Assembly: GCF_003201105.1 (NCBI RefSeq)
Contig: NZ_QICJ01000015.1
Span: forward strand, 43,461-107,460
Reading direction: 5' to 3'
DNA length: 64,000 nt
Source: Dyella sp. AtDHG13
GTDB lineage: Bacteria; Pseudomonadota; Gammaproteobacteria; Xanthomonadales; Rhodanobacteraceae
Shown: positions 40,700-53,763 of the stretch, piece after piece
Numbering within the stretch: position 1 is the first letter of the stretch
How the letters are laid out: each line of letters begins with the position of its first letter
Made by a program: the position numbers and the translations under genes
The notes under the pieces: generated by a model
What the model saw: only the letters and a program-made list of their open reading frames with translations
Database searches by the model: none
Told to the model about the DNA's origin: nothing

Positions 40700-40725
40700 C
40701 GTCATTCCGGCGCAGGCCGGAATCC
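40700..40725. repeat. REP-like element, second copy
   Basis: CGTCATTCCGGC-GCAG-GCCGGAATCC followed by AGTGACTTTG. The same 26-base form recurs at 48980 and, degraded, at 10170 and 10650. Confidence 0.75.
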
Positions 40726-40763
40726 AGTGACTTTGCCTTTCCCTTAGCCAGAGCCGCTCCGCA

Positions 40764-41615
40764 TCACCCGCGCTTCTGCAACCAATCCCCCAACTGCTTC
40801 AGCACCTGGCTGCGCGCCGGTTCCGCCTCGTTGAACAGCTCGTGGTACAGCGCGTCGAAATAGCGCGTGGTGAGCTGGCCGCCGGCCCAGTTTCCGGAGG
40901 AGAAATCCCGGCTGCCGGCCGGGTTCACCAGCTTGTCCGAGCCTGCTACCAGCAGCAGCGTCGGCACGGTGAGCTTGCCTGCGTCCGCCACCGAGGCGTC
41001 GCCCGCGCGGAAGATGAAATCCGCCAGTCGCGGCGTGATCCAGCCATGGCGCAGCGGATCGGCGCGGTACGCCGGCTCCACCTGCGGGTCGTGCGAGAGC
41101 TTGTCGAACGGCAGGCCGTTCGGCAGCGGCAGGTTGGGCAGCAGCTTCGCCAGCGTCGCGGCCAGCTTCTGCCGCCATGCGGGCTCCCAGGTGCGCAGGG
41201 CAGGGGAGGACAGCACCAGCGCCGGCGGCTCCACGCGACGGTCGAGCACGCTGCGCGCGGCGACCAGGCCGCCCATGCTGTGCCCGAGCAACAGCGGGCG
41301 CCTGGGCAGGCTGTTGGCGTAGTCGTTGTAGACGGTGGCCAGGTCTTCCAGCAGGTCGTTGCCGTGGGACAGCGCGCCGCGACGGCCCGGCGTCTGGCCG
41401 TGGCCGCGCTGGTCGTAGCTGCGCACCGCGAAGCCGCGCGTGCGGAACCAGCCGGCCAGGCGCTGGTAGCGGCCGCTGTGCTCGCCCAGCCCATGCACGA
41501 TCAGCACCGCATCGTGCGCGCGGCTGTTCGGCCAGTCGCGCACGAACAGGGGCTGGCCGTCGGCCATGGTCAGGATCTGGCTGCGTTCGCTGCCGTGGTC
41601 GCCCGGGTGGTTCAC
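40764..41615 (-). CDS. Alpha/beta hydrolase, monoacylglycerol-lipase-like
   Basis: The 283-residue serine hydrolase has the oxyanion segment VLIVHGLGEHSGRYQRL near residue 38, YDQRGHGQTPG near residue 70 and the nucleophile GHSMGG near residue 112. Late in the sequence the acid and histidine regions (LLVAGSDKLVNP and RYFDALYHELFNE) fit lysophospholipase/monoglyceride lipases (Hydrolase_4). The start is taken as GTG 41615 (VNHPGD...), which keeps the strand before the DGxxL motif. The first ATG is at 41567 and is the alternative. There is no signal peptide. Confidence 0.82.
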   Translation of the reverse strand: MNHPGDHGSERSQILTMADGQPLFVRDWPNSRAHDAVLIVHGLGEHSGRYQRLAGWFRTRGFAVRSYDQRGHGQTPGRRGALSHGNDLLEDLATVYNDYANSLPRRPLLLGHSMGGLVAARSVLDRRVEPPALVLSSPALRTWEPAWRQKLAATLAKLLPNLPLPNGLPFDKLSHDPQVEPAYRADPLRHGWITPRLADFIFRAGDASVADAGKLTVPTLLLVAGSDKLVNPAGSRDFSSGNWAGGQLTTRYFDALYHELFNEAEPARSQVLKQLGDWLQKRG

Positions 41616-41772
41616 ATCGCGCTCTCGACGGGAAAGGCCCGCATTCTGCAACAAGCGGCGCGGGTTTGGCGCGCGGCGTGGCGGCAGCTCGCCGGGCCCA
41701 ACAACGCGCCCAACAAAAAGGGAGCGGCAAGCCGCTCCCTTGATGCACTGCACGATCGATTGCTTGCGCCGA

Positions 41773-44034
41773 TCAGAAGTCCGCCTTGAACTCCACGCCG
41801 ATGATGCGCGGGTCGTTGACGAACGCGGTGCGGTTGTCGAAGTCGATGGCACCGGTGATGTACTGCTTGTTGGTGATGTTGCGGCCGTACAGGGCGATTT
41901 CGCGCTTGCCGAAATCCCAGTTGTAGCCCACGCGCACTCCACCCTGCAGCATCGGCTTGCCGCGGAATTCCTCCGAGTCGTACAGGAAGAAATTCACTTC
42001 GCTGCGGTAGCTCCAGTCGGTGTAGATGAAGAACTCGCCGCTCTCGCCGTACGGGATGCCGTAGCGCGCGGTGAGGTTGCCGATCCACTTCGGCGCGTTA
42101 GGCAGCGAGTTGCCGTTGATCAGCGCGTTGCCGTTCGCATCCAGCGGATTGAGCACGGTGCAGCCCGCGCCGCACGGCGCCACCGCCAGGGTCGGGTCCT
42201 TCAGCTCGGTGTGGTTGTAGCTGCCGCCGGCGGTGAGCATGAAGTTCGGCGTGACGTACGCCTCCATGTCGAACTCGGCGCCGTGGCCGCGGGTCTCCTT
42301 CGCGTTCACCAGGCGCGTCACGTTCAGGTCGCCGCCCACCGCGGTGAGCTGCTGGTTGTGCATGGTGTAGTCGAAGATGTCCGCGTTGAAGCGCAGGCGG
42401 TTCTCGAGGCTGGTGGTCTTGATGCCCAGCTCGTACGACGTGATGGTTTCCGGCTTGGCCTGCGAGATGAAGTCCGCGAACAGCACGCGGCCCTGCACGC
42501 TGGGCGCGCGGAAGCCGTTGGCGATGCGGCCGTACACGTTGACGTTCTGGTTCACCGCCCAGGTGCCGGTGAGGTCGCCGCTCCAGCGCGAATCGTGCGG
42601 GTTGGCACTGAGCGACAGCGGGCCGCCGCCGATCGGCGACAGGATGCGATCCACGTGGAAGTCGCGCGAATCATGCGACCAGCGCGCGCCCGCGCGCACG
42701 TCGAAATCGTCGGTGAGGTGGTAGTCGGTGGAGCCGAAGAACGCATACGCGGTGGTCTTCTGCGACTGCTGCGCGTAACCATCCAGTGCATGGTTGTCGA
42801 GCGTGTTGTAGTCGTAGTTGACGATCGCGATATTTTCGTTGAAGTAGTACGCGCCCACCTGCCAGTTCAGGCGATCCTGCGGGTTGCTGGCCAGGCGCAC
42901 TTCCTGCGTGACCTGGCGGTCGTGCGGCAGCGCATCGGCCGTTTCCGACGGGAACGGCGTCACGTACGGCAGCTGGCTGGCGTTGTGCGGAATGGCGATG
43001 CCGCCGTCCACGTCGCCCAGGCTGTACGTGTCAGCCTTCTCGAAGCCGGTGATGGAGGTGAGCGTGTAGTCACCCAGGTTCCAGGTGAGGTGCACGTTGC
43101 TGCCCCAGGTGAACAGGTGCTGGCGGTTGTTGCCGTCCTGGTACACCACGTTGCGGTCGAAGCCCTGCACCAGGCTGTCGCTGCCCAGCGGAATGGCGTT
43201 GGCGCGGTTCACCATGGCGCTGCCGTCGAGCCAGCGCGCATGCACGTTGATCAGCGCGTTGAAATCCTGCACGTCGTACATGGCCTGCAGGCGCACGGCG
43301 CGGTCGTTGTAGCCGCCCAGCGCGTCCTTCTTGCCGGTGTAGTCGTTGTCGATCCAGCCGTCGCGATGCTGCGCCAGCGCCGACACGCGGCCCGACCAGT
43401 TGCCGCCCAGCGAACCGCCCAGCGCGGCCTCGGCGTTCGCCGTGCCCTTGGTGCCGTACGAGGCCTTGGCGTAGCCGGTGGTTTCCTGGCTGGGCTTGGC
43501 CGAGTCGAACTTGATCACGCCGGCCGGCGAGTTGCGGCCGAACATGGTGCCCTGCGGGCCGCGCAGCACTTCCACCTGCTCCAGGTCGAACAGCGGGAAG
43601 CCCTTGAGGATGGGGTTTTCCTGCACGATGTCGTCGTACACCATCGACACCGGCTGCGACGCGTTGAGGTCGAAGTCGCTGTTGCCCAGGCCGCGGATGT
43701 AGAAGCGCGGGAATTCGCGGCCATACGAGGTCTCGGCATACACGCTCGGCGCGCGGCCGGCCAGCGCCAGCACGGTGTCGCCCGCCTGGCCGTAGTTGCC
43801 CAGCTGCTCCGGCGTCACCACCGTCATGGAGACCGGCACCTTCTGGATGTTCTCGACGCGCTTTTCAGCGGTCACGTTGACGGTTTCGAGCTGCACGGGC
43901 TTGCCGTTCTGGCTCTTGGCCGGCGCGGCGGCAGGCGGATTGGCGTCCTGTGCGAAAGCGGTGTTTCCCACGGCAAGGGCGCTGGCAATGGAAAGGGCGA
44001 GCAACGCGAAACGCGTCGGGCTGGCGGCGGTCAT
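41773..44034 (-). CDS. TonB-dependent outer-membrane receptor
   Basis: The 753-residue receptor is complete. It has a signal peptide ([20 protein letters not shown], residues about 9-28), a TonB-box-like [10 protein letters not shown] and the plug start [17 protein letters not shown]. The plug end is [26 protein letters not shown], and the last barrel strand ends VEFKADF. It resembles the large 'AEKR-x-ENIQ' group of receptors in Xanthomonadales and sphingomonads that import iron chelates or oligosaccharides. No substrate genes flank it. ATG 44034 is chosen because the signal peptide follows it directly. Confidence 0.93.
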   Translation of the reverse strand: MTAASPTRFALLALSIASALAVGNTAFAQDANPPAAAPAKSQNGKPVQLETVNVTAEKRVENIQKVPVSMTVVTPEQLGNYGQAGDTVLALAGRAPSVYAETSYGREFPRFYIRGLGNSDFDLNASQPVSMVYDDIVQENPILKGFPLFDLEQVEVLRGPQGTMFGRNSPAGVIKFDSAKPSQETTGYAKASYGTKGTANAEAALGGSLGGNWSGRVSALAQHRDGWIDNDYTGKKDALGGYNDRAVRLQAMYDVQDFNALINVHARWLDGSAMVNRANAIPLGSDSLVQGFDRNVVYQDGNNRQHLFTWGSNVHLTWNLGDYTLTSITGFEKADTYSLGDVDGGIAIPHNASQLPYVTPFPSETADALPHDRQVTQEVRLASNPQDRLNWQVGAYYFNENIAIVNYDYNTLDNHALDGYAQQSQKTTAYAFFGSTDYHLTDDFDVRAGARWSHDSRDFHVDRILSPIGGGPLSLSANPHDSRWSGDLTGTWAVNQNVNVYGRIANGFRAPSVQGRVLFADFISQAKPETITSYELGIKTTSLENRLRFNADIFDYTMHNQQLTAVGGDLNVTRLVNAKETRGHGAEFDMEAYVTPNFMLTAGGSYNHTELKDPTLAVAPCGAGCTVLNPLDANGNALINGNSLPNAPKWIGNLTARYGIPYGESGEFFIYTDWSYRSEVNFFLYDSEEFRGKPMLQGGVRVGYNWDFGKREIALYGRNITNKQYITGAIDFDNRTAFVNDPRIIGVEFKADF

Positions 44035-44240
44035 TGAGTTTCCCCAGAAATTTGGAAGGGCAAGAAGCAGGAAGAAGAGCAAGAAACAGCCGCTGGAACG
44101 GAGCTTTAGCGCGCGGCTTAACGATATTGTCACGTAATTCTGGCAGGGACAGAAGCGTAATTTCGTGCGATCCGTTGCCAAATGCCCTTGACAACCCCAT
44201 GTCTCGGACTCTGAGAGCGCTTTGCGCGACACTTAAGTCC

Positions 44241-48908
<4,668 letters not shown>

Positions 48909-48979
48909 GAAATAGTGTGGCGAGAAGGGAAAAGTAACGAGGGATCAGAACCGTCCCTCACCGTCAGTTCCCGCCCCAC

Positions 48980-49005
48980 CGTCATTCCTGCGAAGGCAGG
49001 AATCC
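48980..49005. repeat. REP-like element, third copy
   Basis: CGTCATTCCTGC-GAAG-GCAGGAATCC, followed by AGCGCCTTTGACTTG, lies between lhr and the NTF2-like gene. It has the same layout as the copy at 40700. Confidence 0.8.
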
Positions 49006-49079
49006 AGCGCCTTTGACTTGATTTTCGCCAAGCACACCGGGCGGCTTCTTGATCCCAGCAAGAGGCTGAAAAACAGCCC

Positions 49080-49451
49080 TTATTCGCTGTAATCTCCAAT
49101 ATAAACCAACAACCCATCCCTCTCCCGAAACTCACTGCGCCCATTCAACGTAATCGACTGCCCCGCCCGCACCCCATTGGGCAAGTCCACCGCAAACGTC
49201 CCGTCGAACAGAATGTGCGCCGTCGCCGTCCCATCCCGCTCCTCATAAGCCAGGATCAACTGCCGGCGCGCCGAAAACAGGAAACTGGAGCTCTCCGCCA
49301 GGTGCCGCAGCTCGTCCGCACCAAACGTCCGCACGCTCAGCACCCCCGCCGTGTAGTTCTCGAACACCACCTCGCGATGCATCGTCGCCACCATGCCGTC
49401 GACGTCCATGCGGTTATAGGCAGCCAGGTAACGCTCGATCAGCTCGCGCAT
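49080..49451 (-). CDS. NTF2-like/SnoaL-type small protein
   Basis: The 123-residue protein has the cone-like alpha+beta pattern of the SnoaL/NTF2 group: MRELIERYLAAYNRMDVDGM, then HREVVFENYTAG and a late GQSITLNGRSEFRERDGL strand. Members are polyketide cyclases, ketosteroid isomerases or binding proteins, so activity cannot be assigned. ATG 49451 is chosen by homology of the first helix. It is the last ordinary gene before the tRNA and accessory region. Confidence 0.82.
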   Translation of the reverse strand: MRELIERYLAAYNRMDVDGMVATMHREVVFENYTAGVLSVRTFGADELRHLAESSSFLFSARRQLILAYEERDGTATAHILFDGTFAVDLPNGVRAGQSITLNGRSEFRERDGLLVYIGDYSE

Positions 49452-49620
49452 GGCGCATCCTTCAAAAATCAGGCGCCAAACCCGGCGCGACAGCGCAAAG
49501 TCTACGTTACCCGCGCCACCGCGCCGAATTTCCAGCCAAACCCCACCCCCAACCCCGTCGACGCCCCCGCCATCCCCCGCTACCATGTCCGCCCCACACC
49601 GGCGCAACGCCGGCACGCAT

Positions 49621-49696
<76 letters not shown>

Positions 49697-49893
49697 CATT
49701 TGGTTCAGCAAAATCCACGTGTGGCTGAAAGCATAAGTTGGCCGTTCTGGCCAAACTATGATTGAGCGTAAAGCATTGTTTGGCCGCGGGCTCGGTGGTG
49801 AGCTGCACATGGTCCGCGTTCGTCAGATCTTATTGGACGCGACCGATACTGGAACCCGGTGACGCCTGGTGCTACCAGCGACTAGTGGCAGTT

Positions 49894-49943
49894 TTGACAC
49901 TTCTGGCTGGTAGCGGCGTTGACAGCTTTTGCTGGTAGCTACG
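49894..49943. repeat. Tandem 25-bp repeat, possible insertion-sequence end
   Basis: TTGACACTTCTGGCTGGTAG at 49894 and TTGACAGCTTTTGCTGGTAG at 49919 are two copies 25 bases apart. An inverted GCTACCAGC lies at 49871. Tandem repeats of this kind are found at the ends of IS21-family elements; no transposase remains here. Confidence 0.5.
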
Positions 49944-50023
49944 GTGCACTAGGCCTGATGCGCGATCTCACATAGTTTGGCCGCTTGGCGCCGCATCGCG
50001 CCGAATTCCGGTCGGCTGCAGAT

Positions 50024-50381
50024 CATGGGACGAAGTAGACGTCCTTCAATGTCCCATCATTTCGCTGGATCAGGCCCTTGGTCCGGAGGTTCGCAAGGAT
50101 CTTTGAGGTCTTCGTGTAACGCCGATCGCTGCCAGCATAGACGATCTCGTGGAGCTCCCGAATAGTTGACGGTCCCCGCCGTAAGAGAACGTCAAAGATC
50201 CGCTTCTCGTTTGGGGGAATTTATCGAAACGACTCCCGGGACCTAAGTCGGCATGGATGCGTCCTAACCGTGGCTGGTCTCTCTTCCGTAACTCGGGAGA
50301 TGCGGCACCGTTTATATGCTCCGAGATCCCAGTGACGCGGGCGTCCGCCCTTGATCTGAAGCAGGCATCGAGTAGTCTCAC
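50024..50381 (-). pseudogene. Frameshifted remnant of a winged-helix DNA-binding protein
   Basis: On the minus strand, 50220-50024 reads without a start codon as PPNEKRIFDVLLRRGPSTIR, then ELHEIVYAGSDRRYTKTSKI and LANLRTKGLIQRNDGTLKDV, and stops. This is a typical winged-helix (BlaI/MarR-like) pattern. The preceding part (MRLLDACFRS... to LGPGSRFDKF) lies in another frame, starting at 50381. The two join if the five-C run at 50213-50217 had one more C. It is either a real frameshift or a sequencing slip in the homopolymer. Confidence 0.6.
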
Positions 50382-50425
50382 TGGCTTCGGACATTTCAGG
50401 CCTTTGGTGCCTCTGCGGGAGTTCC

Positions 50426-51355
50426 ATGTTCGTCAGGCAACTGCAGTATCTCGTCGCACTGGCGGAGCATCGTCATTTTGCGCGGGCAGCGGAGGCGAGT
50501 TGGGTGTCCCAGCCAGCCTTATCTGCCGGCATACGCCAACTCGAGCGAGAGCTGGGCATCATGATCATCCTGCGCGACCGCCGATTTCAGGGCTTTACGC
50601 CCGAAGGCGAACGTGTACTGGCATGGGCGCGGCAAACACTCGCGTCCCTGGAAGGGTTGCGGCAGGAGGCGGCGCTGGCGCAAGTCGTGCCGGGCGGTCA
50701 TCTCGCCATTGGCACAGTGCCGTCGGCGTTGCGGGCGGTGTCGATGCTGGCCAGCGAGTATCGACGGGCCATTCCCAAGCTTACGCTGGAAGTATTCTCG
50801 TTGAGCACGCGCGACATCCTGCATCGCCTGAAGAACAAGGATATCCATCTCGGCCTGGCCTATGCCGACGGCTGCGATGCAGCGACCTACGATGCCATGA
50901 CCTTGTATCAGGAGCGTTTCGTGCTGCTGTTCAATGATAAGGCCGGTTTACCGGAACAGCGCTCCTTCACCTGGACTGAAGCTGCTCGCTTGCCGCTATG
51001 CCTGTTCAACCATGAAATGCAGAACCGGAAGATCGTTGAAAACGCGTTTCTCCAGGCACGCGTGGAACCCAACGTGGTGGTGGAAACCAACACGCTCAGC
51101 GTGCTCTACGAAGAAGTGCGCACGGGTGAGGTATGCAGCGTGGCGCCGGTAAGCGCCTTGCCAGACTACTTTCTCGCCAGCGGCATCCAAATTCGCCCGC
51201 TCGAGCCCCAGCAGATTTCACCCATGAGTCTGCTGCGCTTGCACGAAGAGTCGGCGCCCGCGTTGGTCAATGCGGCATGGGATATGGCGCCCCGGCTTGA
51301 CCTACAGGGGCGCTTGGATGGCGTGTTGGAAGATGGCTGTTCCGGTATCCGGTGA
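50426..51355 (+). CDS. LysR-family regulator linked to formate dehydrogenase
   Basis: The 309-residue regulator starts MFVRQLQYLVALAEHRHFAR and has the usual helix-turn-helix AAEASWVSQPALSAGIRQLE near residues 20-40. An effector domain follows (GHLAIGTVPSALRAV, then HLGLAYADGCD and the EERTGEV-type region). The form MFxRQLxYLVALAxxRHFxRAA is, as I recall, typical of LysR proteins next to formate dehydrogenase genes. It lies 148 bases upstream of fdh on the same strand, and a LysR-type dyad occupies the gap. It is probably a formate-responsive activator, which is inference. Confidence 0.88.
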   Translation: MFVRQLQYLVALAEHRHFARAAEASWVSQPALSAGIRQLERELGIMIILRDRRFQGFTPEGERVLAWARQTLASLEGLRQEAALAQVVPGGHLAIGTVPSALRAVSMLASEYRRAIPKLTLEVFSLSTRDILHRLKNKDIHLGLAYADGCDAATYDAMTLYQERFVLLFNDKAGLPEQRSFTWTEAARLPLCLFNHEMQNRKIVENAFLQARVEPNVVVETNTLSVLYEEVRTGEVCSVAPVSALPDYFLASGIQIRPLEPQQISPMSLLRLHEESAPALVNAAWDMAPRLDLQGRLDGVLEDGCSGIR

Positions 51356-51387
51356 CCGCCGACCACGTGATGCAGCGCACGGCGCCT

Positions 51388-51406
51388 TGATAAGCGTCGC
51401 TTATCA
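51388..51406. promoter_or_regulatory. LysR-type operator upstream of formate dehydrogenase
   Basis: TGATAAGCGTCGCTTATCA has perfect 8-bp arms around GTC and contains the T-N11-A LysR box (TAAGC-GTC-GCTTA). It lies 98 bases before the fdh start and 33 bases after the LysR stop. Confidence 0.75.
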
Positions 51407-51503
51407 CGACATGTGATCAAACGATTGGCGATGCCCTGTGCTGCAGGGAGAGACTCCGCGTGCCCCGTGTCACTGACACGTTCCCCCGCATCGGAGTTTC
51501 ATC

Positions 51504-52664
51504 ATGGCCAAGATTGTTTGCGTGCTCTATCCCGACCCCGTCACCGGCTATCCGCCGGCTTACGCGCGCGATGACGTCCCCGTCATCAAGGGTTACCCCA
51601 ATGGCCAGACGGTGCCCACGCCCAAGGGCGAACTCGGCTTCAAACCGGGCGAGCTCATCGGTTGTGTGTCGGGCGAACTTGGCCTACGCAAATACTTGGA
51701 GGCGAACGGTCACGAGCTGATCGTCACCAGTGACAAAGAAGGCGTCGACTCGGTGCTCGATAGGCACCTGCCCACGGCCGACGTAGTGATCTCCCAGCCG
51801 TTCTGGCCGGCCTACCTCACCGCCGAGCGCATCGCCAAGGCCAAGAACCTCAAACTGGCAATTACCGCCGGCATTGGCTCAGACCACGTGGATCTCAAGG
51901 CGGCCAGCGAACACGGCCTTACCGTGGCCGAAGTCACTTTCTCAAACAGCATCAGCGTGGCTGAGCACGTGATGATGACGGCGCTCTCGCTGGTGCGCAA
52001 TTACCTTCCCTCGCATCAGATCGCCAACAATGGCGGCTGGAATATCGCTGACTGCGTCAGCCGAAGCTACGATATCGAAGGCATGCATTTCGGCACGCTG
52101 GCAGCCGGCCGTATCGGTCTTGCCGTACTTCGCCGCATGAAGCCCTTTGACGTTCACTTGCACTATTACGACCCGCATCGTTTGTCGCCGGAGATCGAGA
52201 AGGAGCTCAATGCGACCTTCCACGAAACGCCGGAATCGCTGTTGAAGGTCTGTGACATCGTCAATCTGCAGATGCCTTTGTATCCGTCTACGCAAGGCAT
52301 GTTCGATGACAAGATGTTCGCGCTGATGAAGCGTGGCGCTTACCTTATCAACACGGCGCGAGGCGCGCTGTGCGACCGCGATGCGGTGGTTCGCGCGTTG
52401 GAATCAGGCCAACTGGCTGGTTATGGCGGCGACGTCTGGTTCCCGCAGCCAGCACCGATCGACCACCCGTGGCGCCGTATGCCGCATCAGGGTATGACGC
52501 CACATATCTCGGGCACCTCGCTCTCCGCTCAGGCGCGTTACGCGGCAGGGACGCTGGAAATCCTGGAGTGCTTCTTCGAGAAGAAGCCGATCCGGCCGGA
52601 ATACCTGATCGTGGACGGCGGCAACCTTGCTGGCACAGGTGCGGCCTCGTACAAGTTGACCTGA
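51504..52664 (+). CDS. fdh: NAD-dependent formate dehydrogenase (D-2-hydroxyacid dehydrogenase fold)
   Basis: The 386-residue metal-free enzyme oxidises formate to CO2 and makes NADH. Sequence features follow Pseudomonas sp. 101 FDH: SGELGLRKYLEANGHELIVT, ISQPFWPAYLTAERIAKAKN and NSISVAEHVMM with the formate-binding Asn148. The cofactor loop is AAGRIG, Asp223 (YYDPHR) favours NAD, and the others are INTARGALCDRDAV and MTPHISGT with catalytic His334. The two oxidation-prone cysteines of the Pseudomonas enzyme (145, 255) are Ser147 and Met257 here. The C-terminus is slightly shorter. It is cytoplasmic and could consume formate made by the oxalate decarboxylase encoded 5.4 kb away. Confidence 0.95.
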   Translation: MAKIVCVLYPDPVTGYPPAYARDDVPVIKGYPNGQTVPTPKGELGFKPGELIGCVSGELGLRKYLEANGHELIVTSDKEGVDSVLDRHLPTADVVISQPFWPAYLTAERIAKAKNLKLAITAGIGSDHVDLKAASEHGLTVAEVTFSNSISVAEHVMMTALSLVRNYLPSHQIANNGGWNIADCVSRSYDIEGMHFGTLAAGRIGLAVLRRMKPFDVHLHYYDPHRLSPEIEKELNATFHETPESLLKVCDIVNLQMPLYPSTQGMFDDKMFALMKRGAYLINTARGALCDRDAVVRALESGQLAGYGGDVWFPQPAPIDHPWRRMPHQGMTPHISGTSLSAQARYAAGTLEILECFFEKKPIRPEYLIVDGGNLAGTGAASYKLT

Positions 52665-53218
52665 TGGCGTGTGGATGAAGCGATTGAAGATAATCCCGGG
52701 GCCAACGCTCCGGGGACATTCCCCGCCGCCCGACCACTTCCAAAGGGAAACTTTGCCCTGCGTGGCCTTCCCGGCGGCACGCTGACAATTTCACTCTTCG
52801 GCCTGTTTGGCAGCAGCATCCAGCATCTCGTACTGATCACCCCATTCGGGGCCTCGAGCGTGCTACAGCCTTTTCGCGCAGCCTCGCAATCTCGTTTGCG
52901 GTCACTTGCTTACCGATAGACGTCGTAAAGGCGTAAGTTGGCCGAACTCACGCTGCGAGTGAAGGAAGTTTGGCCATCAGGATAGTTTTGCAATTAGAAG
53001 TACGCCGAGGCGGCCGAACAGTTGATCCAGATCGTCGCGCCATGCGGTGACATGATGACCAGCATTCTTGTCGTAGGCCCCTGATCGGGTTGGATCCTGA
53101 GGCTTGTCATCACCAGCTAGCAATCGGGGCAGTGTGTTGATGGCAAGAAGACCTGTTTATGGTCTAAACCCGTGGGCCTCAAGATCCAAAAATTTAGGCT
53201 CTTCAAACGCCTGCCTTC
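52665..53218. other. Gap with possible gene remnants after fdh
   Basis: I see no intact gene. On the minus strand two short open stretches look coding-like but lack starts: about 52993-53145 (ends ...DDLDQLFGRLGVLLIAKLS) and 52795-52925 (TTSIGKQVTANEIARLREKA then, after a frame change, GPEWGDQYEMLDAAAKQAEE). The 14-mer GCGTAAGTTGGCCG at 52931 matches GCATAAGTTGGCCG at 49731 with one mismatch, so the LysR-fdh segment lies between similar short sequences. Confidence 0.4.
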
Positions 53219-53701
53219 TTATCGCGAACGACTCAAGCGACGTTTCGTGGCAGCACTGGACCCTTTTGCAGCCTTAAAGCTGAACCTCGGAGACCTAATG
53301 ATCTCTCCCGACTTCCGATCACTGACGATTGGTTCTGCAAATTCGTTAGTCTCAGAATCCACCAGAACAATGCCGCGATCGATGGACTGGAAGTTCCGTT
53401 TTCCCCACGCAAATAGCGCGACCAGAACCGGACCAAAATCCTTTCCAAGCGGAGTCAATACGTACTCGAAACGTGGGGGACGCGCCAGATACTGGCGCTT
53501 CTCCAACAGGCCGCTGTCGACAAGAGCATTGAGCTTCCTTGTCAACATGGTCGGTGAGATTTCAAGGCTTTGATGGAAATCGTCGAAGCGTGAATATCCT
53601 TGGAGAGCATCACGTAGGATTAGGATGTTCCACCAATCACCAACATGCTCCAAAGCCAGAGCAACGGCGCAGTCCGTTCCCTTAAGGCTCTTTCTTCTCA
53701 C
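53219..53701 (-). CDS. HxlR-family transcriptional regulator
   Basis: The 160-residue winged-helix regulator starts at GTG 53701, giving MRRKSLKGTDCAVALALEHV, the standard HxlR opening with the conserved cysteine. An AAGG ribosome site lies 7 bases before. The core WWNILILRDALQGYSRFDDF, then LEISPTMLTRKLNALVDSGL, is complete. Codon use is clearly less GC-rich than in the first 49 kb. It follows the M28 peptidase gene on the same strand (62 bases). Its target may be the nearby NmrA-type gene, as HxlR regulators often control such oxidoreductases. Confidence 0.88.
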   Translation of the reverse strand: MRRKSLKGTDCAVALALEHVGDWWNILILRDALQGYSRFDDFHQSLEISPTMLTRKLNALVDSGLLEKRQYLARPPRFEYVLTPLGKDFGPVLVALFAWGKRNFQSIDRGIVLVDSETNEFAEPIVSDRKSGEIIRSPRFSFKAAKGSSAATKRRLSRSR

Positions 53702-53763
53702 CGCGTTCACCTTCAGTTGATATCTGAGCTCCAGTTTCTTAATTTGAGGCCTTCCGTTCAACC

